A stretch of DNA of 64,000 bases, taken from the NCBI RefSeq assembly GCF_965363235.1, contig NC_134845.1, positions 69,903,261 to 69,967,260 of the forward strand, in the 5' to 3' direction. Positions 11,151 to 31,800 of this stretch are shown in pieces. The first letter of the stretch is position 1; the number at the start of each line of letters is the position of its first letter. Origin of the DNA: Mytilus galloprovincialis. Lineage: Eukaryota > Mollusca > Bivalvia > Mytilida > Mytilidae. The translations under genes and the position numbers were made by a program. The notes under the pieces were generated by a model, which was not told the origin of the DNA, did no database searches, and saw only the letters and a list, made by a program, of their open reading frames with translations.

Positions 11151-11844
11151 TTCATGACAAGAGAAAATATAAATTGATATCTTTATGATGATGAGGGTGG
11201 TAAAGGGGGCTATGAACATGGAAACATGTGAAATAAAAGTTGAAAATACTTTGCACAGAAAATATAAATGGTGAAAAACGAAGCATGAGCAACTAAATTG
11301 TAAGTATTTAGGAAAAAAATACTAGAAGTTATTAATCAGACATTCTTAGGGATCATTATTAAATGACATGCAGATTCTGTGGTCAACTTTTAGCGTCTGC
11401 TAGTTCAACTGATTTGAAAAAGAAATATATTCATAGTATTCGTACTAATAATTAACTTGCATTGATAGCTGTCATTAATATCTACCGAACAAACAATTTA
11501 AAACAATCTCCGTACCTACTATGAATTAACTTTGTAATCAATTGTAGGACAAGCACAAGAAATTGAAAGTACCAACACGAAACACAGAAAATACACCTTA
11601 TCGCTATTTCAATCTTCAATCTTTGTCGTGATGACAGAGTAATCTCTCTTGTAAATTATCCTCTCTTGTAAAATAATTATCACAAATGTAGTTTCTCCTT
11701 TGTACTTATATATTGTAGGTGGCGCTTTAAAAATATTATAGAATTATTGTATGAAGTGAAATAAATTTAAAAAATGGTTTATTAGGTTATTGAAATGGCA
11801 TGAAAAATTAAAAATATAAAAAATTTAAAGAAATTTGTATCAAA

Positions 11845-13043
11845 TTATCCACTAAAACGGTTTGTTTCCTCTATGTACTCCGCTAATAGTTGATTGATAT
11901 TTTCTGCATTTGGCAAATTGATTGTTAATAAATTGTCTAGATCTGTTGGAATTTGTCCTGTTATGAAGTATATTTGATGAAATAATTTGTCTCTAGCATC
12001 TGAATACAGGTCACATTCAAAAAGGTAGTGTTGTACATTTTCTTTTTGTTTGCAGTGATGACAGGTTTCCGAGTTGATGTGCTGGTTTATTATAAATTGG
12101 TATGCATTTAATTTAGAATAACCTGTTCGTAAACTGTTGATTATGTTGTACATTTTTTTTGACGGGAAGTCTTTTTTAACTTTATCTTTAACTTCAGGAT
12201 GAAATCTGAAATAGTGACGTCCAGTATCACTATTTTCCCATCTGCGTTGCCATTTTTTGTAACAGAATTTCTAGCTGCTTTTTTTACATCTTGTTTTGTA
12301 AACACTATGTCATCACTGGCTAGCGTTTCTGCTTCTTTAGCAGCTTCTTTTGCCAAGGAGTCTGCCTCGTCATTTCCTTTTATGTTGGCATGTCCTGGTG
12401 TCCAGTTTAAGTTTATTAAAAATCCATGTTCGTTTAAATTTTTTATTTTCCCTTTGATTTCGTTAATGGTTTGATGATAGCTGTCACTTTTCCAATTGAG
12501 AGTTAAGATACCTAATGCTGTCTGACTGTCCGAAAATAAAGTTAAAGTATTAATTTGCTCTTTTGAAAAAGATTCTATGTAGTCCAGAACCATTTTTATT
12601 GCTATAAGTTCAGCTAGCAAGATTGATCCTTTGTTAGAGACAGGTCTTTTTAATTTTTCTTCTTTATCATTAATGTAAATTATAGCTCCTGCACCGCAGG
12701 GGCCTGGATTTCCTAAACATGACCCATCTGTAAAAGCAACTGCTGTGTATGGTGTTTGAGATTGGACTTGTTCCGAGATGATTTGTTTTCCTTCCTCTAT
12801 TTGGGCTGTTGTTCTGGATTTTGAGCTGCCTATGTTACGCCAGTAGTCAGGGGCTCTAATGACTGATACTAGACCTTGGTATTCATACTGCGGTTCTATC
12901 TTGTCTATATCAACCAATTCTGTATCTTTCATATCTTCAGTTTGTTGGTACATTTTCCCTAGTGGTGATATAAATTTTTCTGGATTTTTCTCCTCTTTCC
13001 AAATTTCAAATTTTCTTTTAATTGGGACATTATTTGTCCGCCA
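11845..13043 (-). mobile_element. 5'-truncated LINE: RNase H domain plus C-terminal zinc-knuckle-like region
   Basis: The minus-strand frame is open from 13,043 and encodes an RNase H domain. All acidic catalytic residues are present, numbered from the Met at 12,953: FTDGS (D76), LLAEL (E115), LFSDS (D142), NDEADS (D198), plus TPGH (H188). A one-base frame change lies at the six-T run 12,253-12,258. The following frame continues through YNIINSLRTGYSK and a C-x2-C...H...C region (CHHCKQKENVQHYLFEC), ending at 11,845. This arrangement (reverse transcriptase, RNase H, then Cys/His tail) is known from I/Jockey-type LINEs. The reverse transcriptase is absent, so the copy is truncated and dead. A domesticated RNase H gene is less likely because of the frame break. 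Confidence 0.75.
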
Positions 13044-13259
13044 TTACTGGATATCACACAGGTTGCCGAAAAATTTTGACGTCATAAAACAAAATATGTG
13101 ACGCCACAATGGAAAAGTGATTGTTGTTGATGTCAAAAGTTTAGCCGGGATTAGCGATAAGGTGTTTAAATAAGGGGAAACACGAAGCACCCAAGTTGAA
13201 CTAAACACTAGAAATTGAGAAATAGAACATTCTCTCTTCAAAGAAGTGTAGAATTATAA

Positions 13260-13512
13260 AACCTGATATCAAACAGGTGGGTTCCTAGTCTGGTGCTTTA
13301 GAACGATTGCTACAGTGCTGAAGGTCCCGAGTTCTACATCACAAGGACAAGGGTTTTTACCCTCCCACACACTTCTCTGGTATTATAAACCAGACCAGAG
13401 ACTGGCAGAGTACCCGGGTGGTTCTCCGAGTACTTCGGCTTCCTCCACCATAAATTATAATAGACTTCCCGGTGTCCTACCACTACCTTTGTGTTGGGTG
13501 TGGATTTAAAGT
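13260..13512 (+). repeat. Short interspersed repeat (SINE-like), relatively GC-rich
   Basis: Contains a tRNA-like A-box candidate (GTCTGGTGCTTTAGAACG), a B-box-like GGTCCCGAGTTC, and then a body with ACCCGGGTGGTTCTCCGAG and GGCTTCCTCCACCATAAA. It ends near GTGTTGGGTGTGGATTTAAA. The compact size, tRNA-like head and contrast with flanking AT-rich DNA suggest a SINE. The open frame across it is incidental. Confidence 0.4.
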
Positions 13513-13789
13513 TACGTTTTCATATCTAAATATTATTGCATTCAAATTACCTGAATGAATATTGCTCATTGCAAATTTCATTATGATTGTTTCCTGGTTT
13601 TGAGATTTTGATGAAAGTAGAGTACATGTCTAAATACCTCTAGCACAATTTTGAAAGATAGTATACCACAACGTACTCAGAAGTATTTTACAACATTTGG
13701 TTGTAACATGCGTCCTTTCTCTTAAATGTATAAGAGGTTATGACTTTAAAAATGTTTTACTTGAAAATACATACTATGTGTCCCATACA

Positions 13790-13950
13790 AACATAGGTGG
13801 ATCAGGGGGCACCCTTTTTGTAGGTGTAACGGAGGGGGTCGGTAACGACACCTCCCGGGACGTGTAGTGGCCAGTACTTCGCCCCTATTCGACCTTCTTC
13901 TCTAAGTCAATGCCTCCGCAACGGAGCACCCGTGTCACACGGTATAAAAA
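13790..13950. other. GC-rich patch of unknown origin
   Basis: About 160 bp much richer in GC than its surroundings (GACACCTCCCGGGACG; ATGCCTCCGCAACGGAGC), followed by TATAAAAAAA. No open frame or tRNA cloverleaf was seen. It could be a repeat fragment. 13,950-15,430 shows nothing else that I can name. Confidence 0.35.
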
Positions 13951-15479
13951 AATCCCTTATTTTTATTTATTGCTGTTTAAAAACATGGAGCAGACTAGAT
14001 TAGAATATATACAATCCTTAAAAGATTATTGTTGTCCTAAAACCGTTTATTAATGTAAAAAAACACTAAAATAAAAATATTTACACCTACTATTTTATGT
14101 ACATTAAGCATATAATAATGTTAGTCAAAATATCTTAAAACGCACAGATTAAAAAGGAGTGAAATAGATTTACTGTTAAAAGGTAAAAGGACATAGTTTA
14201 CTTATTTATTTATTTCTTGACAGAAAAAAAATAAAAGGATTAATAAAAATATAGATTGTTATTTAATGGTCTGGGATTTATCATTACTATGTACACCACT
14301 AAAATTAAAATTAACTGTTATGTTACTGTACAGAACATGCATAATTTATATCAGTATATTTCTATTTTACCAGTTGTTCTACAGTTAAAATAGAGGTTGA
14401 TTATATGGAATCATGGAACTTTTATAAAATCTAAAATATTTGATCTGAAACATTACTAATTTAGGCTTTTTTTTTTAAAATCTAAAATATTGAATATTCC
14501 TTTTTTGTGTTACTTTGTCCATTTACGTTTACTCTCAAGCTTCCTTTTAAGATATATGTCTGATAATTAACTAACTTAATTTTTTTGGGGGGTAAAAATT
14601 AATAGTTATTTAGACATTGCACCATCGGGATACCTGATATCAGATTATGGCTGAACAACAAACAATTAGTCAAAAGAAAACTATATTTTATTCACAAATG
14701 TACAATAAATGTATTAATTTAAACAAAATCGGAAAGAACACAGGAGTCAGAAAACTTTCTTAAATGAAGTTCAAAAATAAAGTAATTTCAAATGTAAAAT
14801 GAAAATAAATGTGTTCCCAGAGTTAGTCTTTAAAGGTTAAGTAAATTAGCTTCGCGTTGTTTTTTATAGTAGTATAATTGCACCAAAAAAGGTGACTTAC
14901 TCTGGCGAACTGCCCCGAAATGGTGACTAACTCTTAACTCGAGTGAACTGATGCAGTCCGGCGAGTATTTGGAGGAGTATTTGGAGGCTTGTGCAAAGCC
15001 GACTCCGACTGAATATCAAATAAAATTCTAAATTTGTCATTAATCAGGCTAACTTTAACAGAAAAGGTACTGAAGAAAAGTTAAATAAATGAATATTCTT
15101 AAAACATTATAAAAATATCAAAAGTGAATACTAAAAACAGTTAAATTAACATTCTTTACTTTTATCCTACTATATTTAAATCAAATTTAACATAAAATAA
15201 ATATTTAAATACTAAATAATTAATTTGTCCAAATTAAGGGGAATTAACCTAGGCATATCAAGGCACATCTATTACAGTAGGGAAAAAAATGATTGATTAT
15301 CTGATAGGGATTCACTGAAGCATGACTTAAGAGGGTCCACGGCTCTTATGGCAGACAGTGACCTCTTGCAAAAAGTTTTGGATCCGCAAATTACAAAATA
15401 CTTTTTTACCATTATTACAATAGGGATGAATTCCTAGTTGACATTTTGTTTAACAAGGTGATTCACAGATTTATTTATT

Positions 15480-15722
15480 TTTTGTAATTTATACGTGTTT
15501 CTCGTTTCTCGTTCTTTTATTTTATATAGATTAGACCGTTGGTTTTCCCGTTTGAATGGTTTTACACTAGTAATTTTTGGGCCCTTTATAGCTTGTTGTT
15601 CGGTGTGAGTCAAGGCTCCGTGTTGAAGGCCGCCATGCATTAATTGACCTATAATGGTTTACTTTTTTTAAATTGTTATTTGGATGGAGAGTTGTCTCAA
15701 TGGCACTCACACCACATCTTCC
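15480..15722 (+). repeat. Interspersed repeat R1, one of the clearer copies
   Basis: Runs from CGTGTTTCTCGTTTCTCG through GGGCCCTTTATAGCTTGTTG, GTTGAAGGCCGCC and TTGGATGGAGAGTTGTCTCA to CACTCACACCACATCTT. It gives the reference order for the R1 landmarks used elsewhere. Confidence 0.75.
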
Positions 15723-16769
15723 TGTTATGCTTAACAGGCACATTTCTATCTACTATGGAGCATAGGGTTGATAAAAAATGAAAACTGAAAATTATAAAAA
15801 AGAGAGAAAGTATGAAGCTAATAAACGTCTAAAGAAAATGTAAGAAATATTAATACTAAGTGAGACAAGTGATAAACAATTTTACACCAATTGATTGATT
15901 AATTGGCCGTGTAAATAAATAACTTAGTTAGCTTTTTTTTTTTGGTGAATGAATATTCTGCAGCACAAAATGCTAGAAACAATTTTAAAATGTGTACACG
16001 AAGGCGGGGAAAAAGCAAATAAATTAACAATATGACAAAGAAATCATATTAAATGTCTCCCTCCCCACCCCCAATAAAAATCAAAATCACGCTCCTGGTT
16101 GTCAATTTTCAAAGTTATGGAACTTGACCTATATATTTGCTTTTATTGTTAGAAAATCAAGAGAATTCAACCATCAAACATATGAAATTAATCGAATCTT
16201 TAGTGAGATGCTAAAATATTTTTATGAGAAGAAACTGAGTACAACTAATTAAAGCACGAAAACACCATGAAATGTGAAAGGCGTATCCGACTTACTTTAA
16301 TTACTCTTCACGATTTCAATTTACCTATTTCTGTATTTTAACCAAACAATATTCAAGGGCAGACATCTAAATTTACGCTTTATCAAATAAATCTTTACTA
16401 TTTGATCGATTTTTCAAAACAGATTAAAAGAATTATACACTTTCTGGATCTAAACTGATTTTCACACCACCAGAAATCGGCAGCCTTTGTGTAGCATTCT
16501 GTAGTCTCAAAATGAGATACTGAACGGCATGTTATTTAAAAAAATTCAAGCAGAATAAGTCGCGAAGTTGTACTCTTTTTTTCGTTTATATTTGAAATGG
16601 TTATTTTTTTTACCGGAGACATTTATAGTGGCCAATTGAAATCAAAGACGTTCATATACAAAATAATTCTGCTCTACATTAAAGTATTGGACGATCACCA
16701 GCTGCAAATGATAGAAAAATAAAACTAGGAAATACTCTGTGCCATAACTCTGCTTTCTCTCGTCATTCT

Positions 16770-17070
16770 GAAATTAATCTTCATATTAAAATGAAATGCA
16801 ACATTCATGATGACACGAACTTTCACAATATAAAGTGCACATGTAATTAAAAGAAAAACTTGATAGAAATCGTGTTTTCACGATCCTAGCAAAAACGAAT
16901 TCATAACATGTATAAGTAATGAATGTTTCTGTTAGAAATTTTACAGGGTTGTGAAAGCATTGACCGTGTGCATATTTAAAGAATGAAGCGCTTTTGCCAT
17001 TCAAATTAAAAGTTCTTCGGTCAACGCTTTAATTTCCACCTCCATAAATTTATAAAAAGAAGCTATCAAT
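16770..17070 (-). mobile_element. Hairpin-containing element, copy 1 (diverged)
   Basis: The reverse complement aligns along its length with 31,385-31,650: GCTTCTTTTTATAAATTTAT, AAAGCGTTGACCGAAG, GCGCTTCATTC, GGTCAATGCTTTCACAACCC, GATCGTGAAAACACGA, ATGTGCACTTTATATTGTGA. The inverted-repeat arms are less well preserved than in the 31.4 kb copy. The ORF on this strand is not a gene. Confidence 0.6.
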
Positions 17071-17139
17071 TCTTAAATATATGTCTCTGTTTAAATGGGT
17101 TGTATTTATATTAAAAAATAAGTCAATACTCATAAAATA

Positions 17140-17390
17140 AGTAGATGTGATATGATTGTCATTATGGCGACTATCCAATAGATTCCAAATAAAGCGGATT
17201 TAAGCATTTAAAGGTCATCATATACGGCCTTTAACAATGCGAAAATCACATGCCCTAAAGTTAGTTATAAAAGGCCCCGTGTAACAATGGTCGGATTTAT
17301 GACAAAACGATAAATGAAAAACGAATATGACAGACAGCAACATACAACTACTAAATTTCAGGCTCCTGACTAGGAACTGGCATATATATA
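17140..17390 (-). repeat. R1-related repeat, inverted
   Basis: Starts with GATGTGATATGATTGTCATT, then AAGGTCATCATATACGGCCT, TATAAAAGGCCCCGTGTAAC and CAGGCTCCTGACTAGGAACT. This is the same order as at 48,905-49,200 in the same orientation. Confidence 0.6.
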
Positions 17391-18574
17391 GATTTTAATT
17401 CCTAAAAAGGAAGGTATCTATGATCTTTTAACGCGGCTAGTTGCCATTCAGTCGGAAAACAAATTGCCAAACGATAAATCTGTAAACACGAACAAGTTGT
17501 CGTATCCTAGGCCAAAATGCGATTCTCAGTACAAAATGCTGTCACTATCATAGTCTCAAAAAAAAGTTAGGAAAAAGAATAAAAACCGTCGAATACATGT
17601 GTCTGGGAAGCGGGACGTCGGAGGGCGATCAACTGCGAAATTTCTGGTTCAATGTGCACATTTTTAACGTATAGCACAACATCTCGTCTTTGTTTGATAA
17701 TTGTTAAGATAAAATATAAAGCAATATCCATCTCAACATTGTTTCATTATCGGTTAATCTCATCACAACGGTATAAATGTTTTAAATTAAAGGATTCCAT
17801 ACCTTGAGTTTATTTTCATCTCCTTTCTCTCCGTTTCGTAGATTCTCAAATCTGCAAAGCGATCAAGGGAATATTTTGTGATAACTTTAACTAGCTAATA
17901 TGCAATGTAGGGTTAATTTCGAGTAAAGTTGATTGTTCCATGTTTGATTTTTGATGTATTTTTTTGTTTGTTCATAAGGCCGAAAGTATCTTTCTATCTT
18001 AAGTCATTGGTTATTTTCGTACAAATTGAAATGACCATCAAATGACAGACTGCAATTAACAGGACCCCAAGTTCATGGCTTGAGACAGGGTTAAAAAGCC
18101 AAAATATCCATTTGTATATATTTCAAGGAAGAAATTAATTCGTAAATACCATTCTCAGTCGAATCAAGGACTTCCGAGACACGACTATTTTATGTCATTA
18201 ATAAGTTGATAAACTCAGTTACTCGTTCTTTTATATAATTTGTTGTTATACTGATATTTAATAAACATCTCAATAATTTGTTATTATACTGATTATCAAT
18301 AAAGGTCACAACATTCCTTTTAATTCATATATATTATGCCATAAATCGTTGTAAACTTTCATTCCTACTAGTCTGCCATCGCATGTCAATTAAAAAGTGG
18401 TATTCAGTTATTATGAACATGGAATTTTTGAACCATATATATCCAAACTTGTACTTTATATATCAATTTGAACAATTGTCTTGTGTTTGATAATCCTGCA
18501 AACAAACCCCTATTTTCATGCTTCATTGTATTTTCCTTAGCCGTTGCAACCAAGGCATCGTTATGCTAGCTGCG

Positions 18575-18680
18575 GACTGTAGCTCTTATATATATATATA
18601 TAGATCCTATATGATATTTTTTCACTATTTGCGGATATCATAAAAAATATCATAAGGACATTAGAGCTATGGCTCGACAG
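18575..18680. repeat. Imperfect palindrome (hairpin)
   Basis: Inner arms TATGATATTTTTT and AAAAAATATCATA surround about 15 bp. Outer arms GTAGCTCT and AGAGCTAT extend it past a (TA)n run. It sits in intergenic DNA, and 17.4-19.0 kb otherwise shows no gene. Confidence 0.5.
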
Positions 18681-19099
18681 CTATCGTTATGTTGACCCAA
18701 AAAAATATACAAGTTTGAGTATTTTGTTTGATTTGTTAATTAACAATTGGAAATCTCATTTTTATTTAATTCACATACCACTGTTTAAGAACAATTAAAT
18801 GTGCAATTGCAATTGAAGAGTTGCTTCAAAATTACTGTGTACATGTATTTCAAACGGAGTTTTTATACACTATCCAACATAAATGATCATGATGCCTAAT
18901 CATATTCCTGACAGTGTAATTTCCTTAAGGTGTAAATATGTAATACGACCAATCACAGTACGTCACATCCGAAAGAGGGTCGAAAAATACTCTTGAATCT
19001 GATATATATATAGTTGTAGGAAATTAATTCTACATTCATTGCATGAAAAAAGTCATTAACATACATCTAGCTTGGTGTTTCAAAGCACCATTTTGTTTT

Positions 19100-19330
19100 T
19101 ATTTGGCGTTTCTATGGAATATTTTGGAAACTTGAGGTTACATGGTTACTAAAGCTTTTATACACAGGAAAACAAAAACTTAAGGTTGAACATTTGATTA
19201 GTTAACTTCCAGTGATGGTTATTTTCTTAAAGCAATGCAATGTTAACTTAGATGAAATTTTGTCTATATTACTGGACAGGATAAAACAAAACTCATACCA
19301 ATTATTTCTTTATTTGAAACAAACATAAAT
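19100..19330 (+). repeat. Interspersed repeat shared with 63,520-63,830
   Basis: GGTTGAACATTTGATTAGTT, AACTTCCAGTGATGGTTATT, TACTGGACAGGATAAAAC and CTTTATTTGAAACAAACAT recur in the same order at the right edge of the window. There the run is split by a hammerhead-bearing element. Confidence 0.55.
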
Positions 19331-20063
19331 TCTGCACAATTTTTTGAAAAATGAACATTTAACAAAGACTAATTGGGGACATCAATGGTAATAATACACC
19401 TTAAGACATGTCAATTTCTAAAGGAAAACTCCATACTAAAATTTACGATAAAATAAACGAAGAGGGATGCCCTATTTTTAATTTTCCTTTTGTTAGACGG
19501 CGATGTTGCTTTGGCTCCTTCATACAGTCTTTCATATCCCAACTCGTTCGTTATGCCCGTGTGTGAAATGAAGTCAAAGATTTAAACGAACGGAATCAGT
19601 GCATTACTGGCAAATCATTAAGTCAGGGATTTCGTTATTATGAATTACTTAAAACTTATGCAATGACTCTAATTGTATGTCCGTCTTTTATTATTATTCT
19701 GTACATGTATCCTTTAGAAAATATATTCCTCTTCGAACTGATTTCAAAGATAATTAAAATATTTACTATCAACCATAACTAACGATGAATGAATTCGGAA
19801 ATGGACATCTTGTGATGATAATGAAACTGCAATATAGTGATAATGTTTATTTCAATTTTAAATTCGTTGTATCAACAGTATGATATAGTCACGATTTATT
19901 CAGATAATAAATTATATGATCAATGTTTCCCAAGTAACAAAACGATTCGAATATGTTGTTAAATCTTCGAAACTTCATATTCTTATCATAGTTAATGTAA
20001 AATACGTTTCATTTGCAAACTGCAAAACCAATAGTTAATTGTATCATAATATCAGTGAAAATT

Positions 20064-28399
<8,336 letters not shown>

Positions 28400-28557
28400 A
28401 ATGTTTAGCCTTCAATTTGATTGGTTAGTAATTGTGTTTTTTATTGCAGATATCTGTCATAATTATTCATTTGATATTGCATTTTTATTCAAATAGACCG
28501 ATTCATATATTCAAACTTTCTCCTGACAGTGTGTGATATTTCTGTTTATAATCAAGC

Positions 28558-28563
28558 AATAAA
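28558..28563 (+). terminator. Poly(A) signal of FREP gene A
   Basis: AATAAA lies 159 bp after the stop codon, in a stretch (CAAGCAATAAAACTCACTGA) also found after the paralogue. There the hexamer has changed. Confidence 0.7.
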
Positions 28564-28806
28564 ACTCACTGAATTATGAATTTATGCTTTGATTTAAGAA
28601 TTTATTTTTTGCAAAACTAGAACAGTGATATGGAATCATTGTTACGACTTCCTGGGAATTCGAAATTTCTTCACAAGCGATCTTTTACGGTAAATTATTG
28701 AGAAGGATTTATCTTTTTTGTATACTTATCTGACTTTTCATACTGAAGATATTCTTCGTATCTGTTTACAGATAGTTTTAGTACTTGTGTAACAGTTGTA
28801 TTGTAT

Positions 28807-28827
28807 TCTCTCTCTCTCTCTCTCTCC
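28807..28827. repeat. (CT)n microsatellite
   Basis: About ten CT dinucleotides. Overlapping minus-strand ORFs with ERERER runs are artefacts of it. From here to 30,060 I see no gene; an 11-G run lies near 29,293. Confidence 0.85.
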
Positions 28828-30068
28828 CCGTATGTATATTTTTTCTTTATATTGGGTATGTTGAATAACTTGCAAGAAAAGTTCACTACATGTCAATAAG
28901 ACAGCAACATAACGCCAAAACAAATGATAACTAGATGTCAGTATGACTAATTTATATAGAACATATTCAATAGAGCAGTGTTGGTTCATTAAAATTATAA
29001 CATGAACTCATAGAATGAGTTATATTATGTAAACGATACATCGCTCACCATTGTGTCTATTATTTGAACTCTTGTTGATACGTCTTTCCGAAGTTTTGTA
29101 TACTAGTAATCAATTAAGCCCTTTTGGTATGGGCATCAAATCACCACATTACTATCTTGACAGATTGACAAGAAAAGGTCAAAAGTAAGAATTCTAGAGA
29201 TAGTGGATTCAAATGATGAAATTATATCTTTAAACAAAATCGCATGCACTTCAGCATGTTCAGGATACAGGCGCTGATCACGAACTTGAAGCGGGGGGGG
29301 GGGATGTTTACTACACTACAGAACTTGAGTTTTCTTGTTATACCAAACCATATGTTGCTCAATAAATGGCACACTTTTTGTTCATCCGGCATATGGTAAC
29401 TCTAAATAGACTTTTGATTAGTTTAATTGTTTAATCACAGATCGTATCTTCCCGTTTTGCAATTGCTTTATCACCCCTTGCATCTATTCCAGCGTCTTAT
29501 CACGTGTGTTGGTAAAGTTTTATGATCTTAATAAAGCTGTTTGGTGGTATTTTTTGTTTGTTTGTGAGATTAACATTCACCGTTTGCTTTACACAATTCT
29601 GAACGTGTTTTTTTTTAACAAACTGTCCTGGGTTGTCGTCAGTAGCGAACAACACGCAATATTTGCACTAAATTTCGTCCTTTGAAGTTGAATAGACAAT
29701 GCGTGGGAAATAGTGCAGACACGCATATTAGAAGCATCTTTATAACCCGTACATTTCACATTTATGAAAATGGAAAAGAACTAGGTGGATTCCAGTTTTC
29801 ATTTAGAATGCTATACATGTGAGCACTAGGTACAGATGTGGAAATACAGTTTGCAATATCCTTAGATTCAGCAAGTGTCATTTTCTAAAAAGAAATCTTA
29901 TATATGATAGGGTGAAAAAGTATTTTTCTTCAAATCAAGCTAACAAAAAACGTCGTTTTTATCATAAAACCAACAAAGTAATAGAATATAGTGATACCTG
30001 CCTTTGATTGTCTTAAGTAAATCCTTTGATCCTTTAATTATCAAGTTACCCTCATGTCTATGTCATTA

Positions 30069-31329
30069 TGGCCGTGTTCACACCGAACGCCATGTACAGT
30101 AAACTTGTTTACAATTAGTTTAATGTACTGGACATTGGTTTCACATTAAATTTGTTCACATCTATACACCTTGTTTAATTACCTGTACATAAGATTTGTT
30201 CACACTTGTAAACTCTATGTCATTTAAATGTTCATTACGTAGAACCGAATGCAAAGTTTTCGGACATCTTTTCTAGCAGTAAGGGAACGACCATTTGACT
30301 GGGGGGGAGAGGGGGGGGGGGGGGTCGATGGAAATATTCTAAACCCCAATTGGATAAAAATGTTAAATGTTGAAAAAAAAAATTGATTACCAGCATCGAA
30401 AAAAAACCCGGAATAAAACGTTTGCGCGGAAAAATTTCTGGCTCATATAAATTAACAAAATCCCCCCCCCCCTCCCTCCCTTTTTTTTAAGTTTAGTGGT
30501 TGCTTCTTTATGAACGCCATTTTGATGATTTGAAGTAGTTTAAAAATAGTAAAGATGTCTCGATTAAGCATTAGAAAACGTAGGCTGCAGCAGCATGCTT
30601 ACAGGCGAAGAATATATATTTTTATTCTCATAAAGCCAATGCATTACATCGGTACATAGAATGAAGGAGAAGAAGGAATGATATATTAGGGATCACTATA
30701 TTCCTATCTTTTCTTTTTGTTTCAAATGGTATTTATTCTCCAAGGAGTATTTGGCAAAGGGAGGGGGTAATGTTTTTTTTTAGTTTTAAGGGTAATTTAA
30801 CGGATCCGAGATACATGTACTAGACAAACAATACATTTACCTCACACTTTTTAAGTAATGCGTTTATGAGTGAATCGTTGTTTGAGTAAAAACCAGTGGC
30901 AAACATTTCTGTGCAAGTCAAGTCGATTCGGAAAGACCTTAATTTTCAAATGAGTTATGTGTTCGGCAATGATGCTGCTTTGAGTCTTGATAAGGGCTTA
31001 ATAAAGCTACGTTAAGTTTAAAAAAAATATATATCAAGTTCAGACAAATATTTCTGTAAAGAACTTTATCAATAATTGTTATAAATATCAATTTTATTCA
31101 AACATTGTTTCTTCCTTTAATATACACGGTGAAACTAATGTTTTAAATGCCTAGTTTTGTGTACACTTAATCTACACAAGGCCTACATCGAGTATCGACT
31201 GCATGTAGACAAAACATGTTTTACACTACATGTAAGCATTGTGTTTTATCAATGGGAACGTAATTTTGTTTAGTTTACGTGTGAGTTACACTTACACAAC
31301 ACCGAGTTTATGTCAATGTGAACACGGCC
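30069..31329. mobile_element. PIF/Harbinger-like TIR element, internally decayed
   Basis: Inverted termini GGCCGTGTTCACACCGA and the complement of TCAATGTGAACACGGCC are flanked by TAT on both sides (a 3-bp duplication, as PIF/Harbinger elements make). Subterminal sequence repeats words such as TTGTTCACA and GTAAAC. A short ATG frame near 30,555 (MSRLSIRKRRLQQHAYRRR) is basic and may be a remnant of element coding. No transposase core was seen. Confidence 0.55.
30280..30515. mobile_element. Small inverted-repeat element with G/C homopolymer ends, nested in the PIF-like element
   Basis: The left end GGGAACGACCATTTGACT, followed by a long G run broken by AGA, faces a right end of a long C run, CTCCCTCCC and GTTTAGTGGTTGCTTC. 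Reverse-complementing the right end gives the same order (GAAGCAACCACTAAAC, then G runs). No coding content. Confidence 0.55.
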
Positions 31330-31359
31330 TATGACATGTGTATATTTAAAGGAGTGTAG

Positions 31360-31650
31360 CGACAACACTATTCCGTGCTAGATATTCAATTAAGAATTGA
31401 ATGCTTCTTTTTGTAAATTTATTGGGTGTAAAAGCGTTGACCGAAGTACATTTTGTATGAAGCGCGGAAACGCTTCATTCTAAAAATGTACGCACGGTCA
31501 ACGCTTTTACAACCCTATAAAGTTACAAAAAGAAGCATTCAATACTTATAATTACATTTTTTAGCTATGATCACGAAAACACGAATTTTATATATTTTAT
31601 TATTTAATTCACCTGTGCACTTTATTGTTTGAGTGTCACGGAATATAAGT
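31360..31650 (+). mobile_element. Hairpin-containing element, copy 2 (near-perfect arms)
   Basis: Arms of about 49 bp: AATTGAATGCTTCTTTTTGT ... GTAAAAGCGTTGACCG (31,394 onward), and the complement CGGTCAACGCTTTTACAACC ... AAAAAGAAGCATTCAAT, ending near 31,544. The centre (GAAGCG-CGGAAA-CGCTTC) forms its own stem-loop. A tail with ATGATCACGAAAACACGA and CACCTGTGCACTTTATTGTT follows. The same order occurs inverted at 16,770-17,070. Confidence 0.65.
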
Positions 31651-31800
31651 TCCTGCATAATATAAGTTCCAAATGGAAAAAATATTACAGTATATGTTCC
31701 TAACGGAATAAATAGTATAAAATATTTGTTCCAACAGGAATAGGTATTCTGACATTGTTTATAACAAAGTTTCCAGTGGAACTTCTGTTAGGCGGAACAA
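31640..31800. repeat. Cluster of TTCC-N4-5-GGAA palindromes
   Basis: GTTCCAAATGGAA, GTTCCTAACGGAA, GTTCCAACAGGAA and TTTCCAGTGGAAC occur within about 130 bp, with further GGAATATAAGTTCC and GGCGGAAC half-sites. It may be a diverged tandem repeat. The match to STAT-type TTCnnnGAA sites is noted but no regulated gene is adjacent. 31,900-34,490 shows no gene or repeat that I can name. Confidence 0.45.

Noticed and set aside
10907-11188. ORFs on both strands with repeating CDFLS / KVTGQ units
   Set aside because: They are produced by a 15-bp minisatellite, whose period is a multiple of three; no start context or flanking coding sequence.
11845-12953. Two separate host genes (RNase H protein and a small zinc-finger protein)
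   Set aside because: They are adjacent in the same orientation, split by a one-base frame change, and together match the tail of a LINE protein.
13800-15010. Possible solo LTR starting TGTAACGG with a TATAAAA box
   Set aside because: I could not find a matching end, a target duplication or any second copy, so only the GC-rich patch is reported.
28695-28989. Minus-strand ORFs with ERERER runs
   Set aside because: They are translations of a CT microsatellite and its flanks.
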